From NCBI GenBank assembly GCA_016946835.1, contig JACVTC010000033.1, forward strand, positions 600,001-662,000: 62,000 nt of DNA. Reading direction: 5' to 3'. The translations under genes and the position numbers were made by a program. Origin of the DNA: Neocallimastix lanati (nom. inval.). Its lineage: Eukaryota; Neocallimastigomycota; Neocallimastigomycetes; Neocallimastigales; Neocallimastigaceae. The notes below the pieces were generated by a model. It saw nothing but the letters and a program-made list of their open reading frames with translations, was not told the origin of the DNA and ran no database searches. The first letter of the stretch is position 1. Each line of letters starts with the position of its first letter. Shown piece after piece: positions 45,694-58,766 of this stretch.

Positions 45694-45993
45694 GTTACTA
45701 GTATTTTATCTAATTTTTATATATAATTATAATTATATATATTAAATAAAAAAAAAAAAAAAAATGTAAATTACTCTTGATAATAAATTATAAAATTCTT
45801 CAGGATGTTGTCTTTGAATATCACCAAGTTGTGAGGCAGCTGTGCTTCTAACTGAAGGTGTTGAACCAGTATCTAATAATAAAACTAAACGGTCAAGTCT
45901 TTATATATTTAATTTTTAAAATTTTAATAAAAAATTAGATTTTAAAATTTTATAAATTATTAATAATTTATAAATATATTACCTCGTTGTCAT
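38748..45993 (-). CDS. MOT1: TATA-binding-protein-associated Snf2 ATPase MOT1/BTAF1
   Basis: Swi2/Snf2 ATPase that removes TBP from DNA (family knowledge). Eight exons: 45993-45983, 45898-45775, 45621-45388, 45268-45166, 45087-45018, 44949-44815, 44101-43364 and 43116-38748; phases match, 1927 residues, near yeast (1867) and human (1849). The N-terminus TTRLDRLVLLLDTGSTPSVR starts the HEAT array that grips TBP; WPFEGLCEQL, SPVWEVRHGAGIGLREIL and the EIRHAGLIGLKYW block lie in exon 7. Helicase motifs: DDMGLGKT near residue 1374, DEGH near 1483, SGTPIQNN, and QAMDRAHRIGQ near 1815. The middle exons encode KRDLKKRLGI and a Lys/Arg-rich linker with LSPRERNLLKRRARMAAKDK. Exon 1 is only 11 nt. The acceptor of exon 7 at 44101 could shift by a base or two. 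Confidence 0.96.
44211..44292. repeat. (TAATA)n pentamer run in MOT1 intron
   Basis: About 15 units of a five-base TAATA repeat inside MOT1 intron 6 (44102-44814), directly beside the minisatellite. Confidence 0.85.
44293..44622. repeat. five-copy minisatellite in MOT1 intron
   Basis: Copies begin near 44293, 44351, 44420, 44480 and 44562. Each has TAGT(A/T)GAAATATAAATAT-like sequence, then AAAGTACA(G/A)ATTG(A/T)AT, then a variable number of AAAAT pentamers. The first and last copies share one variant (TTGAAATATAAATATGAA), the middle three another (AGTAGAATATAAATATTATT). It creates a long hydrophobic false frame on the minus strand. Confidence 0.85.
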
Positions 45994-48316
45994 GATTATT
46001 CAGTAAAATAACAACAAAGAAAATTTTTATATATTAAAATTGCTATGTAATTTTGAAAGTTAATAATTTTTATATATTCAGTTTAATAAGTTTAATTAAT
46101 GCTTTTAATTAAATTAAAAATGTTTTTTGAATTACAATGAAATTTTTTTAATTTTAATTTAAATTCTATTTTTTTTTTTTTTTTTTTATTTATTTTTTAA
46201 TTATTATTATTAATACTACTTTTCATTTTATTCAATTTTTTTTTCTAATAATAATAATAATAATAATAATAATATATATATGAAAATAATTTTTATTTTT
46301 ATACAGTAAAAAATTTTTCTTTTTTAAAAATTTTTATTAAAAAAAATAACAATTTTTATTCTTTAAAAATATATTAATATATCTTTCAAATATATATATT
46401 AAAAACTACATACCTTAATTGTTATATATTAATATAAATAATAATTAAATATTAAGTGAAATATTATATATATTCCATAATTTTAAATTATTAAATTATT
46501 TTCTTTTCTTATACTTTACTTTTTAAAATTTCTTTGTTGTTATTATAGAAATTTTGTTTTCCAAATTTATAAATTAATTTGTTTAAAATTTCTATTATAA
46601 TTATTTTTTACAGAAATTAAATTTCTCTGATATTATTAGTTTTTTTTTTTTTTTGGTTTCTTAAATTTCTTTTTTATTGTAATTATTATTATTGTAATAT
46701 ATTGATTATATATATTAAAATATATTTTACTTTTTTATTATATTTATTTTTTAAAAAAAATAATAATTGAAAATTTTAAAAATGACAAAAAAAATTTTTT
46801 GAAGAATTTACCTTATTTAAATATAATTTTCTATAAAAAATTTTTTATATATGTATATTATTTTTATACTATTAATATAATAATTATAATATATTAACTA
46901 TGCGATGATATTTATTACTTCATTATTTATAATATATGGGTTAATTCAATATAAATTAAATTAAATTTTATTTGATACATTTTAAAATTTAAACGTATTT
47001 AATGTATTATCCATTTATATAACGTATTAGATAATCATTAATATTAATATTTATTTTATATAAAATAAAAATATAATATTAATATATAAACATAGATATC
47101 TATAAAAAAAATCATATTAAAAAACAATAATTAATAAAAAGAATATATGAATAATAATTATTATTAATGGTTTAAATATTATAATATTTAAAATATTTTT
47201 CTTTATTTTTATTTTAAATATAATAGCTAATATTTTTTAAAAAAAAAAAAAAGATTGTAAATATACTAATTAAAAATTTTTATTTAAATAATACATAAAT
47301 TAATTGAAAAAATATAAATAATAATAAAAAATAACTTAAAAATAATGAAAAGATTATTAATATGGTTAAATTAAATGAAATTAATAATATTCATAATTTT
47401 TAATTCATTGACATATTACTATTAAAATGAAAAATTATGCATATTAAACAAAGTAATCAATTATGTATATTTTTACATAGTAATATTTAAAAATAAAAAA
47501 AAAGTTAATTTTAATATTATTAAAAAATGGTTAGTTCTATTTAGTACGCATTAAATATTCACTTTAAAAAAATTTTTTTATTTTATTTACAATAAATGCT
47601 TTAAAAAATAATTTATTGTATATTCATAGATTTTTTATGTTATAACAATATAATTTATTAGTTCAAATAATATCAAATATGAATTCAAATAATTTAATAC
47701 ATATTTATGTTTAATATTCTGATATTAGTGTAAAAAAGTTTAACTTCCATTATTTTACATTACTAAATATATGCTTATATCAAAAAAAAAAAAAAAAAAA
47801 ATATATATATAATAGAATTATTAATATATAATAGAACAATAAATTTTAGTACTTTTCTCCAATACTAAAAAAATTTAAATTAATATATTAGTTTATATTA
47901 TCAATATATTTTAATAATATTTAAAAAAAAATTGATTATAATTTATTTACCAATAAGATTATTTTTTTATTTATATATATATTTTTTTAACATTAAATTA
48001 TGTATAATTTAAGAAAATAACAAAAATAATTTTAACAGAAATTTTTTAATATAAGAATTATTAGATAGAAATTCCAATTAATTCTTACATTTGAAATTAA
48101 TCAATTATTATTTACCTTCAAATTAGGATCTATAAGGACAATAGAGTATAGAATATATATATAATTTTAAAAATATTAAAAGAAATAAGATAAATCAAAA
48201 GTTTGTTTTATATGAAAAATTTTAAAAAATTTTAATGTTTTAAATTTTTTTTATTATAAAATAAATCAAAAAAAAAAATAAAAAAATAAAAAAATTAAAA
48301 TAAAAAAATTAAAATA

Positions 48317-48347
<31 letters not shown>

Positions 48348-48396
48348 TAAAAATAAAAATAAACGTAAAAATAAGCAATAGAATAAAATTCATAAG
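45994..48396. other. divergent intergenic region MOT1/DNAJC1-like
   Basis: About 2.4 kb of AT-rich DNA between two divergent genes; it should hold both promoters. The part before 48397 is A-rich with AAAAAT repeats, as before the transglutaminase-like gene. No gene or known RNA is seen. Confidence 0.5.
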
Positions 48397-50168
48397 ATGA
48401 AAATAAATTCATTTTTAATTTTAATAATATTTTTTATAATATTCCTATGTAAAGTTCAAGCATGGGAAGAGAAAGATTTTGAAATATTTGATGCTCATGA
48501 TGCAATTACTAGGCTTAAAGGACCAGATGCTACATTTTATAATGTTCTTCAAGTTGAACCAAATGCTTCCGTTGATGTATTAAATAAGGCTTATAGAAAA
48601 ATCTCATTATCACTTCATCCAGGTAATAATTGATTAATTATTATAACAGCCAATAAAATGATTTTACTTTTCATATATACCTTTTTAAAAAGTAAAATAA
48701 ATAATTTAAATCACAAATTATTAAATATCATTACTTTGTATATCATAAACAATATAAAATTGATTTTATATAAAACAATAGATAAAACTACTGATAAGAA
48801 AGATAGAGAATTATATACTCAAATTAATTTAATTATTAATATTTTAAGAGATAAGAATGCTCGTAAAAGATATGATTATTTCTTGAAAGTTGGTGTACCA
48901 AAATGGAGAGGAACTGGGTAATATATTAATAATTGAAATTTAAAATATCTATATAAATTTATAAAAAGAAAAAATAACAAAAATAGCAAAAATAAATAAA
49001 ATAAAATACAATAAAATAAAATAAAATAAAATAAAATAAAATAAAATAAAATAAAATAAAATAAATAAATAAATAAATAAATAAATAAAAGATTTTTAAA
49101 AAATTAAAATTAAATTATATGAGAAATAATTCTAAGTTTATAAGTAAATTTATTATAAATAAATAATAAATTTAATAACATTTATTATTTTCATAATTTT
49201 TTTTTATGATAATTAGTTATTTCTTTAGTAGATATAAGCCTTCAATTAGATTTGCAGTTATTGCCATTGTCAGTGGAATATGTATTATGCAAATTCTTTT
49301 ATCTTGGACTAACTATCATACTAAAAAATATCGTATAAACAGTGCCAAAAAGGAATTAGATGTATTAACTTTCCAAGAAGTTAGAAAAATTTTAAGAAAA
49401 GAGGATGTAGAAATTACTAAAGAAATGTTTAAAAATTCAAGTCCTTCTGAACTTTTAACACAATATAGTCAATATTACGTTTTTGAAGAAGTTGAAAAAC
49501 CAAAAATTACAGACATTATTATTATTAAACTTCCATGGACCATTATTAATAGTATTATTCATTTCCCCCAAACAATCGAAAAAATAAAGCAAGCAATAAA
49601 TGAATATAAAGAATTAATTGAAAGAGAAAGACAATTAGATAGAGAACGTGAAGGTATAGTTAATGAAGAAGAAGAAAATGAGGATGAAGATGAAGAAAAT
49701 AATAATAATGAAAATGTTGAAGCATCTAAAACTAAACCAAAAAGAAGAAAGCCAAAAAGAAGAGTTCTCACTGAAGAACAAAAACAAAAAATTTTAGAGC
49801 AAAAGCGATTAAATAAACAAAGATTTGAAGAAGAACAAGAAAGAAGAAAAAAGGCTAGAGAGTCAGCTACTGCTATAGATCCATTCTCTGGTAATGCTAA
49901 TGCATTTTTACCAAAACCACTTCCAAAGAAAAAGGACACGGATGATGATGAAGAAGAAGAAGAGGAAGTTAACGAAGAAGAACAAATTAAAACTGATCCA
50001 TGGGATGCTGAAGAATATGCTACATTAGTTCGTTTAAGTAAAAAATATCCAGCTGGTACCCCTGGAAGATGGGTTAGAATTGGTATGGAAATGCATCGTG
50101 CAGTTGATGATGTTGCTTACAACGCTAATCTTTTAAAGAAAGATCCAAAATTAGCACTTGTTCAATAA
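48397..50168 (+). CDS. ER-membrane J protein with SANT domain (DNAJC1/ERdj1 type)
   Basis: Co-chaperone expected to stimulate ER Hsp70 (BiP/Kar2) from the membrane (family knowledge). Exons 48397-48622, 48782-48917 and 49217-50168, 437 residues. Residues 1-22 are a signal peptide (ending KVQA). The J domain spans about 46-110 with [13 protein letters not shown]; the intron falls inside the Asp76 codon of HPD, and splicing restores it. The exon 2 end WRGTG joined to YFFSRYKP gives the family's WRGTGYY-type block. A second membrane segment is at about 132-150, then a long charged Lys/Glu-rich coiled region. A SANT/Myb-like domain ends the protein (about 383-427: [31 protein letters not shown]). 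Order and spacing match DNAJC1. The best alternative is a fungal Erj5-type protein that kept the SANT domain. Confidence 0.9.
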
Positions 50169-50169
50169 A

Positions 50170-50201
<32 letters not shown>

Positions 50202-50503
50202 GTAGGGTTATGGAAAATAATACATAATTTATTATTATTTATAAATAAATATTCACAACAATAATATATAAAAAATAAAACAATAATAATATAATGCAAA
50301 AAAAAAAAAAAAAAAAAACTTTTTTGTTATAGAATTAGAAAATTAAAAAAATTAATATTATATATAATATAATTTATAATTTATATATATATTAATATTA
50401 ATATTCATAAAAACAGAAGCAAAAATAAAATAAAATAAAAATAAAATAAAATAAAAAAAAAAAAAAGAAAAAAAAAAAATTATTTATATTTTAATTAATC
50501 TAT

Positions 50504-50558
<55 letters not shown>

Positions 50559-50823
50559 AATTTTTATTTTTTATTTTTTATTTTTTAAAAATTTTACAAT
50601 TTTTTTTTTTTTTTTTTTGTTTATCTAATTTATTAAAATCTTTATTGTTAATTTATTTACTCATTTATTTGTTTTATTTTTATTTCATAAATTTATTATT
50701 ATTATTATTATTTTAATTTATTCTTTTTTTTTTTTTTTATTTTTTTTTTTAAAAAAAATTTTACTTTTCGTTTTTCGATAAATAAATATAAAAATTATTT
50801 TATTCTTTTTCTTTTTCTTTTAA

Positions 50824-50875
<52 letters not shown>

Positions 50876-50889
50876 TAATTAGTATTCAT
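50169..50889. other. convergent intergenic region
   Basis: Low-complexity DNA between the 3' ends of the DNAJC1-type gene and the acyltransferase-like gene. It has A runs at 50172-50197 and 50300-50318 and TTA repeats at 50830-50870. No gene is seen. Confidence 0.55.
50505..50557. repeat. poly-T run, 53 bases
   Basis: Uninterrupted T run between two convergent genes. Confidence 0.9.
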
Positions 50890-53430
50890 CTATAAGCCAC
50901 CTTGATTTATAAAAGCATTCATATCAAGTCTTGATAAAGTTAAATAAATATAATAACCCTTTGGAATATCATTGGAAAGTTCAGAAGTTCTAACAATACT
51001 TAAACAATTTGGAATACTTGGTTTAAATTCTTTGTAAATCCATACAACTTCACCTTCCTTTTCATTTTCTGAAGTATTGAAACGAATATTAGAACGGTCA
51101 ACATCAAGATCATCAACTAATAAATCAGATTGTTTACCAAATAATATAGCTGGAGTACCTATTAATGGTAAATCACTGTTTTCTTGACTACTAATCCATT
51201 GTAATAAGTTATCAAGTTGAATAGAAAGGTTAACAATACTAGTATGAATCTTCTTAGAGAGATAGTAAAGTGGTGATAATAAGGTAATATATGTTAATGG
51301 AGTAACTGCATAAATATTCATATTTCCAAATACATTATCAATATTATCAACATATTCTCTTAAATTACTGCATTTGAAAACTCTATTGGAGAAGGCAATC
51401 TTTCTTGGAAGAACAGAAATTTTCTTTTATTATTATTGTTGTTATCATTATTATTATTATTATCATTATTATAATTATCATTATTATTAATATTATTATT
51501 ATTATTAGATAATTAATAATAAGAATTAAATAGTTTAATTTTGACATATATATATATATATATATAAGGATATTTATTTAGGTTAATAATATAAAATTAA
51601 TATTGAACATATAAAAATATAATATCATTTAATTGATAACATTCATATTTATTATAATAATAATAATAACAATATATAATAACAAAAAAAAAAAAAAAAA
51701 GTTAAACTCATATATATACCTTCCAAATATGAGCAATAAGAACATCCTTTGGAGAAATCCAATCAATATTTGAAGAATCAATAGGACTAGCTGTATCAGA
51801 AGTTGGAGATTGAACTGGTGTTTGTTTTTCATTTGCAAATTTTGCATCAGCAATGACTTGGTTTCTTAATTCTTCTAATTGATTATCAGAAATAAAGAAG
51901 TTTTTAGTTTGAAAACCACCACCAATAATCCATTCATAGAACATTTGGAATGCTAATTTAAACCATTTAATAGATTTAATCTTATTAAAAGCTAAAGGTT
52001 GATATGTAGTTGGTAAATCAGAATTATGGGATTCTTTAATAGACTGAGAGATCCAATTAAAATTAAAAACAGTAGTCTTTTGAATTTCTTCTCCACGATA
52101 AAGTACAGACCAATCTTCAATGAATTTAGAAATAGAAGTAATATCAGCAATAATAGTTGGATAACGTACACCAATGCATGTTTTATTATCATTAAAATGA
52201 GAAATTCTAATTTGAAGTATTGGCAAACTTAAATTAATATATTGACTTATTGAATAATCTTGACCAAATAAATTAGAATAATCTGGTGATAATCCATTTT
52301 CTTTAACATTTGGTAATATATCGACCATTTTACCATCATATTTAACAATAGAGAAAAATACACCCTTGTTATTTAAACTTACTTCATATAAATCAGTCTA
52401 TAATGTAATTATTTTTTTTTTTTTTTTGTTTGTTTGTTTGTTTGTTTGTTTGTTTTTGTTTTTGTTTTTCAAGTTATTTATTTAGATTTAATAAATATTA
52501 AAAATTTTATTATATCATATATAATTTATTGATATAAAAAGAAATTTTAAATTTTAATAATTAATAGAATATTCAATATTTCTAAGGCAAAATTATATTT
52601 AAATAATGTATATATTAAAAATTAATTTTATACCTTTTTATTTTTTATTAATCTTCCAGAAAGCACTCTGTAAGTATTCAATAAAATTTCTAAATTTTTT
52701 CTCAATTTAGTATTATCCAAATCACTATTAATAAAGAAAAGATTAGAACTAATATCTTGGGTTTGATAAATCTTTTTATTGTTATTTTATATGAATTATT
52801 TTGTTGTGGATATATATATTTATTAGTTTTTAATTTATATAAAATATAAATATATATATATATTATAATAATAATTTTATTATAATAATTTCGGAAAAAT
52901 CATAATATAATATTATACATATGAATATATATGTATATATGAATGTATATATGTATATAAAAAATTATAATATTAGAAAAGTTTTATTACAAATATATAT
53001 TAAAATTATATTAGAATATATATATATATAAATAAAAAAAAAAAAAATAAAATATAGCTTAATATAATAAATAAATTACTTGATTAATTGAAGGTAAAGT
53101 TATGGTTTCATATTTTTCTGCTGATTCTTCAGTAATATTTTCAGTGTTAACGTTACCATTAGCTACAATAATTTCACTATCTTCCAAAGTTACATCAACA
53201 ATTTTAGCTGCCATTAAAGATTCATTAATAGATTTTTCTACTTCACTATTATTATTTTTCTTTGGATTAATAATATTAGTGGCTCTCTTTGTCATCTGAG
53301 CAGCATTTTTTTTAGTTTTATTCCACATTTTTTCAGCGCTGTAATCATTTCTAGATGCAATGGCTACACCAGCAATAACGCCAGTACTAACAGCCGAAAT
53401 TATACAAATGTGTTTTAAACCAAAACCCAT
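50890..53430 (-). CDS. membrane-anchored acyltransferase-like protein (BAHD/Transferase family), motif-deficient
   Basis: Four exons: 53430-53080, 52771-52634, 52397-51720 and 51423-50890, all joined in phase 0, 566 residues. Residues 6-26 are a hydrophobic anchor (ICIISAVSTGVIAGVAIA), followed by a Lys-rich linker. The rest follows the two-lobed transferase layout: YRVLSGRLI, ISKFIEDWSVLYRG (the usual F..WA.LYRG), WFKLAFQMFYEW, SPKDVLIAHIWK (the usual D.L.A.IWK) and VFGNMNIYAVTP (the GN block). The catalytic HXXXD(G) position reads TIIAD (Thr244...Asp248), so the general-base His is absent, and the C-terminal DFGWG block is not visible. Family membership is likely; ordinary acyltransfer is doubtful. 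It may be an inactive relative or use another mechanism. The substrate is unknown. Confidence 0.7.
51440..51512. repeat. TTA-rich run in transferase-like gene intron
   Basis: Imperfect TTA/TCA trinucleotide run in the last intron, directly upstream (sense orientation) of the final exon. Confidence 0.7.
52426..52474. repeat. (TTTG)n run
   Basis: Seven or so TTTG units then TTTTTG units, in the intron between exons 2 and 3 of the acyltransferase-like gene. Confidence 0.85.
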
Positions 53431-54377
53431 TTCAAATATCTAAATTTTTCTTCTTTTTAAAGTTTAATGGTTTTTACTTGTTTTTAACCTTTTGTATTTG
53501 AAATTTAACAAAATTATAAATATAATAAAAAATATATATATATATTTATGTATTATTTAATATAAAATAAATAAGAAATAAACATAAAATAAATATTATT
53601 TTTAAGGATATATTATTATTCTATTTTATCAAAATGAAAAAAAAAAAAAAAAAAAATAATAATAATAAATTAAAAAAAAAATAATATATATTATATATAC
53701 ATATATAATATAAAACTTTTTTTAAGATAATTTTAGAATTTTTTCTTTATATTAATTTAAAAAAAAGAATATTACACTTTAAATATATATATATTTAAAA
53801 TAAAAATAATTTAATACTCTTTATTTATTAAATAATTTCTCATTCATTAATTATAATAAAAAAAAAAAAAAAAAAAAAAATGATATATATATACATATAT
53901 ATATATATATAAAAGAGGTAATATTATATAAATGATACTAAATATGAATAGATAATATTTACCATATATTTATATTTATTTATTTATTTTTTTTTTTTTA
54001 TAACTGTTTTGTTTTTCTTTTTAGCTTATATTTATTATTCTTTTCTCCTTTCTTATTAAATTTTATCTATATTTTTTTTTTTTTTTATTTTTATTTATAT
54101 ATATCATATATATAATAAACAAAACAAAAAAAAAATAATAATAATAATAATAAATATAAAGAATAAATATATAAATTAGGATCACAAAGTGAAGCATTAA
54201 TATGAACTATTTTTTTTTTTATATATAATATTTTACTTTTTCATTTCAACCAATAAAATTCAATTAATGAAAAAGGTATATTATACATTAAATCATAATT
54301 ATTATCACATAATAATAAAATCATTAATCATTTCTTAATAGAATTATCATAAATAAAAATAATTATACAATACATAA

Positions 54378-54408
<31 letters not shown>

Positions 54409-54597
54409 ATTATAAACTATTATTATTAAAGAATTAGCTATATCTAAATACATAAAGAAACTTCTTTAAACATTAATTTTCATCTTAAAATAAGAGTAAG
54501 ATATTTTAAAAATTTTTTAAATCAAAAGTTTATAAATATTACAACATATGAATTAACATTTATTATTAAAAAATTAAATAAAATTAATAAATAAATA

Positions 54598-54630
<33 letters not shown>

Positions 54631-55703
54631 TAATAATAATAATAATAATTATTAGTGAAGGGTATATATATATACCTTTATTCTTTGAAAAAATAATTAA
54701 AATATTTTATTTTAATAATTATTTTATATATTTTATTAGTTTTATAATCATTAATATATAAATAAATATGAAAGACATATATATATAATAATTATATATG
54801 ACTTCTTATTATTATTATTTATATATATATTTATATTTTTTTAATAACTTTTTCAATATTTAAAATTTCTCCTTTTTTATGTTTTTATTATTATTATTTT
54901 GTTTTTATTTTTATGATTATGATTATGATTATATTTTATTACTATTATTTATGAAATCTACTTTGAAAATTTTTTATTTTATCTTATTTTTAATTTTATT
55001 ATTAATTCATATTGAATTATTAAAATTATATATATATTTTTTTAAAAAATATTTTTTCTTTTTTTCTTTTTTTTTTTTTTCTATTTTTTTTTTTTTTTAA
55101 AAATTTTTTTTTTGTTTTAATTTTTTTTATCATTTTTTTTTCTTTCTTTTCTTTTATTATTTGGAAATATAAAAAAGGTTACAATTATTTAATTTCTTTT
55201 TTATAATTTTTTTTTTCTTTTTAAAATATATATATATAAATATTAAAAAAAAAAAATAATAATAATTTAAATAGTTAAATATTTATAGAATAATAAAATT
55301 AGAAAAGAAATTTTAGTAATGAAATATTGAAATTATTTTAATGATTAACTTTTATATAAATCTATCTATAAATTATTAATTACTATATTTAAACTAAACA
55401 AATAAAAAAGTTTATATTATTATTATTTCTTTTTTATCATATTAAATTTTGTTGAAATATGTATTCATATAATATTATAGAATTTAATAATGGTGTTTTC
55501 TTTTCTTATAATATCATCACTTTTAAATTTCTATTCTTTACTTTTTTTTTTTTTTATTAAATTACTTAGTTGGGGATTTTTAATTTTATTAAAAAAATTT
55601 TTATTAAAAAAAAAGGAAAAAGTATTGAGGGATGGCTTTTTCTTTCAATTTTTCTTTCCATTTTTATTAAATTATTAAATTATTATTATAATTATTAATT
55701 AAT
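53431..55703. other. intergenic region
   Basis: About 2.3 kb between the start of the transferase-like gene and the stop of the carrier gene, both minus strand. It is AT-rich with homopolymers (A at about 53860-53880, T at about 54380-54404). Hydrophobic Phe/Leu/Ile frames here arise from T-rich DNA and are not genes. Confidence 0.55.
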
Positions 55704-56837
55704 TTAATGACGTAAGATAGCACGTTTAATAATATCTCTAACAGTTGGACCTTGTAAAGTAGCCTTTAATGAACTACCAACAGTTTGACGAATAGTTTCT
55801 GGGGTTTGGTTGTAAGCTCTACGAACCATTGGACCAGTAATCTTCTTAATAGTGTATCTTGGAGAAACGTGAAGAGAATCACGAGTGACCTTAGCTGGAA
55901 CAGCCTTGTTAGGATTGAACTTTAATTCATGAGCCTTTCTGTTAGCAACAGTTTCTCTTAAGTATTCAACTGGAGAAGCAATTAAAATAGCAGTTAAGGA
56001 ACCAGTGGTACCAGCAATAGCTGGAATGTACCATGGAACAATTGGGTTTTCTGGATGGTTCTTAGCCCATCTCTTCTTTAAAGCCTTAAGGTAAACTTCA
56101 TCCATAGTATAGTACCACATAAGAGTTGGAGCAGCAATATTGTAATTAGTGATGTAACCCTTGTATAAACTACCAATACCATTAGCTTTAGCCATTTGAA
56201 TCATGGCCTTACCAATACATGGGGTTTTGACCTTAACACCATTCTTAGCAGCAAGAGCAATTTGTTCGGCTCTCCAATTGTAAGCCTTAGTTAATGGGTA
56301 GATAATACCAGTTTGAGTAGCAACAGCAAAAGAAGCGGCAATTAAGGATTGGCAAACTGGGTGTAAATCTGGTAAATAAACCTTTGTTCCAGCCTTGTAT
56401 AAACCATAACTAGCAACAAGAATACCAGAACCATTAACCTTATATTTAATTAAATAAGACCAATCCTTAACAAATTGCTTGTATTTAAAAACAGTTTTAA
56501 CAGCACCATTTGGACCAGTAACTTTAAGGAAATGCTTTTGTGGTAAACCTTCAAATGGATAAAAACCAACCTCTATTTTTATTGTTATTTTTTTTTTTTT
56601 TTTTTTTTTTGTTAATTAAATATTTCAGTTTTTTATTATGGCATATAAAAAATATATAATTTTAAATGTTTATTTGTTATATAATAAAAAATAAATTTTA
56701 TTAATAATATTTATATAAAAAAAATTTTTTTTATAATATTTCTTATAAATTAAAAGATTTTATATATTTTAATTTTAGTAATTATTTTGTTTACAGTTTT
56801 AAATTTTTCTATTTTTAATATTATCTCCAGTTATTAC

Positions 56838-56892
<55 letters not shown>

Positions 56893-57388
56893 TATATATT
56901 TTACTATTATTATTAAATTATGTTATTTTATACTTAAAATTTATATTCTATTATAAATTTATTTATTATTATATTAAATTATTTATATTATTGATTATAT
57001 CTTCTTTTTTATAAATATCAAATTTCTTCAATTTCATAAATACAAATTTCTACTATTTTATTTTATTTTATTTTATTTTATTATTATTTTTTTTCTTTTC
57101 CTTTTTTTTTTTTTAAAAAAAAAATAAAAAAAAAAAAATAATAATAATAAAATCTCTAATATATTTCTTTATAAATTTATCATTACTATATCTATAATAT
57201 AAGAGTAATCATATATAGTGCATACCAGCGAAGAAAGCACCACCAGCACCAACAACATAACTAGTAAACCAACTTTTTGGTGTAACTTGACCCTTGAATA
57301 AACTTGGACCCTTGGTTTGCTTTTCAGTGTTGAGGTCATTACTGAATTTGGCCATAGCGGCCATAGTAAGAGCTCTTGGCATAGCCAT
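55704..57388 (-). CDS. divergent mitochondrial-carrier-like (SLC25-type) membrane protein
   Basis: Two exons, 57388-57226 and 56572-55704, 343 residues, start MAMPRALTMAAM. Three similar parts of roughly 100 residues each pair a hydrophobic segment with a Pro-containing turn: YVVGAGGAFFAEVGFYPFEG, then FAVATQTGIIYPLTKAYNWR, then AGTTGSLTAILIASPVEYLR. The last fits the carrier signature P.[DE]..[KR] exactly; the first two only in part. Short loops such as GIGSLYKGY resemble the carrier G...YKG loop. If the host is an anaerobic gut fungus, the inner membrane involved would be that of the hydrogenosome; this is inference. Codon choice (AAG, GGT, GCC, CCA) is more biased than in other genes here, suggesting strong expression. 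The substrate is not predictable. Confidence 0.6.
56849..56890. repeat. poly-A run, 42 bases
   Basis: A run directly after 11 T in the single intron of the carrier-like gene. Confidence 0.9.
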
Positions 57389-58724
57389 TTTTAAATATTA
57401 AAATTATCTATTATAGATATTGTTATTATTTTAGTTATATTTATTTCTTAATTATAATAGTTTTCAAATTTTTATTTTGGTTATTTTTATTATAATTACT
57501 ACTAAACAATTTATTTATTTATTTATTTATTTATTTATTATTAAACATTTTATTATTAAACAATGAATAAAATATTCAAATATTTATATTTTTTAATGAT
57601 AATAAAATTAAATTTATTAATTAAAATATTATAATTTAAAATCTTTTACAATAATTTCTAATTAATTATTTAATTCTACTAATAATTATTCATTTACAAA
57701 TATCCAAACTTTAATAAAAAATATATATCATAGAATAATTTTTACCTCTTATATATATTAATAAAAATAATTTATAAACTTTAGTGTTTTTTTCTTATTT
57801 AAGTTGGTGAAATAATAAAAAAAACGCAAAAAAAAAATTATGTTAATTTAGAGATTTAATTCTTATATTTTTTATTTTTTATTTTATTTTTTTTTTTCAT
57901 TTAGTATTTAATTTATCAATTAATTATAATATATTGTTATAATATATTACATGTATATTGTATTAAATATTTAAATCATTTACATGGATAATATTTCGAG
58001 TATTATTGGATAAAATTTAGAGATACATTACATATTGTATTTAATATATACATTAAAAGAATAAAATATATATAATTATCCTTAATTATGATAATAAAAA
58101 AAAAATTTTTTTGTTATAAATATATCAAAAAATATATATTTATGAAAAAAAAATTTTTTTTGTTATAAATAAATCAAAAAATATATTTATGATAATAAAA
58201 TTTTTAAGATTGGTTACTTTAAATAATAAGTATTAAGTCATACACTTTAATAATTTCTTCCATTAAATAATATTTTTGTTATAAAAAAGGCAGAATTTAT
58301 AACTATAAACCTAATACAAATAAAAAATAGAAAAAATAAAAAAAAAATAAAGAAATAAAATAATAATAAAATAAAAAAAATATAAAAAAACATAATATTA
58401 TATAAATAAAAAATTAATAAATATTATATATTATAATATATATATTAATACTTTTAATTAAAAACTTTTATATTTATATGATTCGCTTAGAATTTTATAT
58501 ACCAATATTTTTAATTTGATTGATGAATAATAAACTAAAATAAGCAATAATTATTAATTATACTAAATTTCTAATTATACTATTATTTATAATTAATAAA
58601 TAATAATAACATATTATTAAAATACTGAATATATAAATAACAAAATAGATAAATAAAAATTTAAAATTATTTTTTTTATATTTAATAAATTTTTAATAAA
58701 TAAAAATATATAATTTTAAAATTA

Positions 58725-58766
<42 letters not shown>

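Noticed and set aside
49559-49939. 126-codon frame antisense to the J-protein gene
   Set aside because: It mirrors the Glu/Lys-rich coding region (Ser/Phe/Leu-rich in reverse) and has no independent support.
54879-55678. Phe/Leu-rich frames between the transferase-like and carrier genes
   Set aside because: The composition follows poly-T DNA; there is no domain, splice signal or conserved block.
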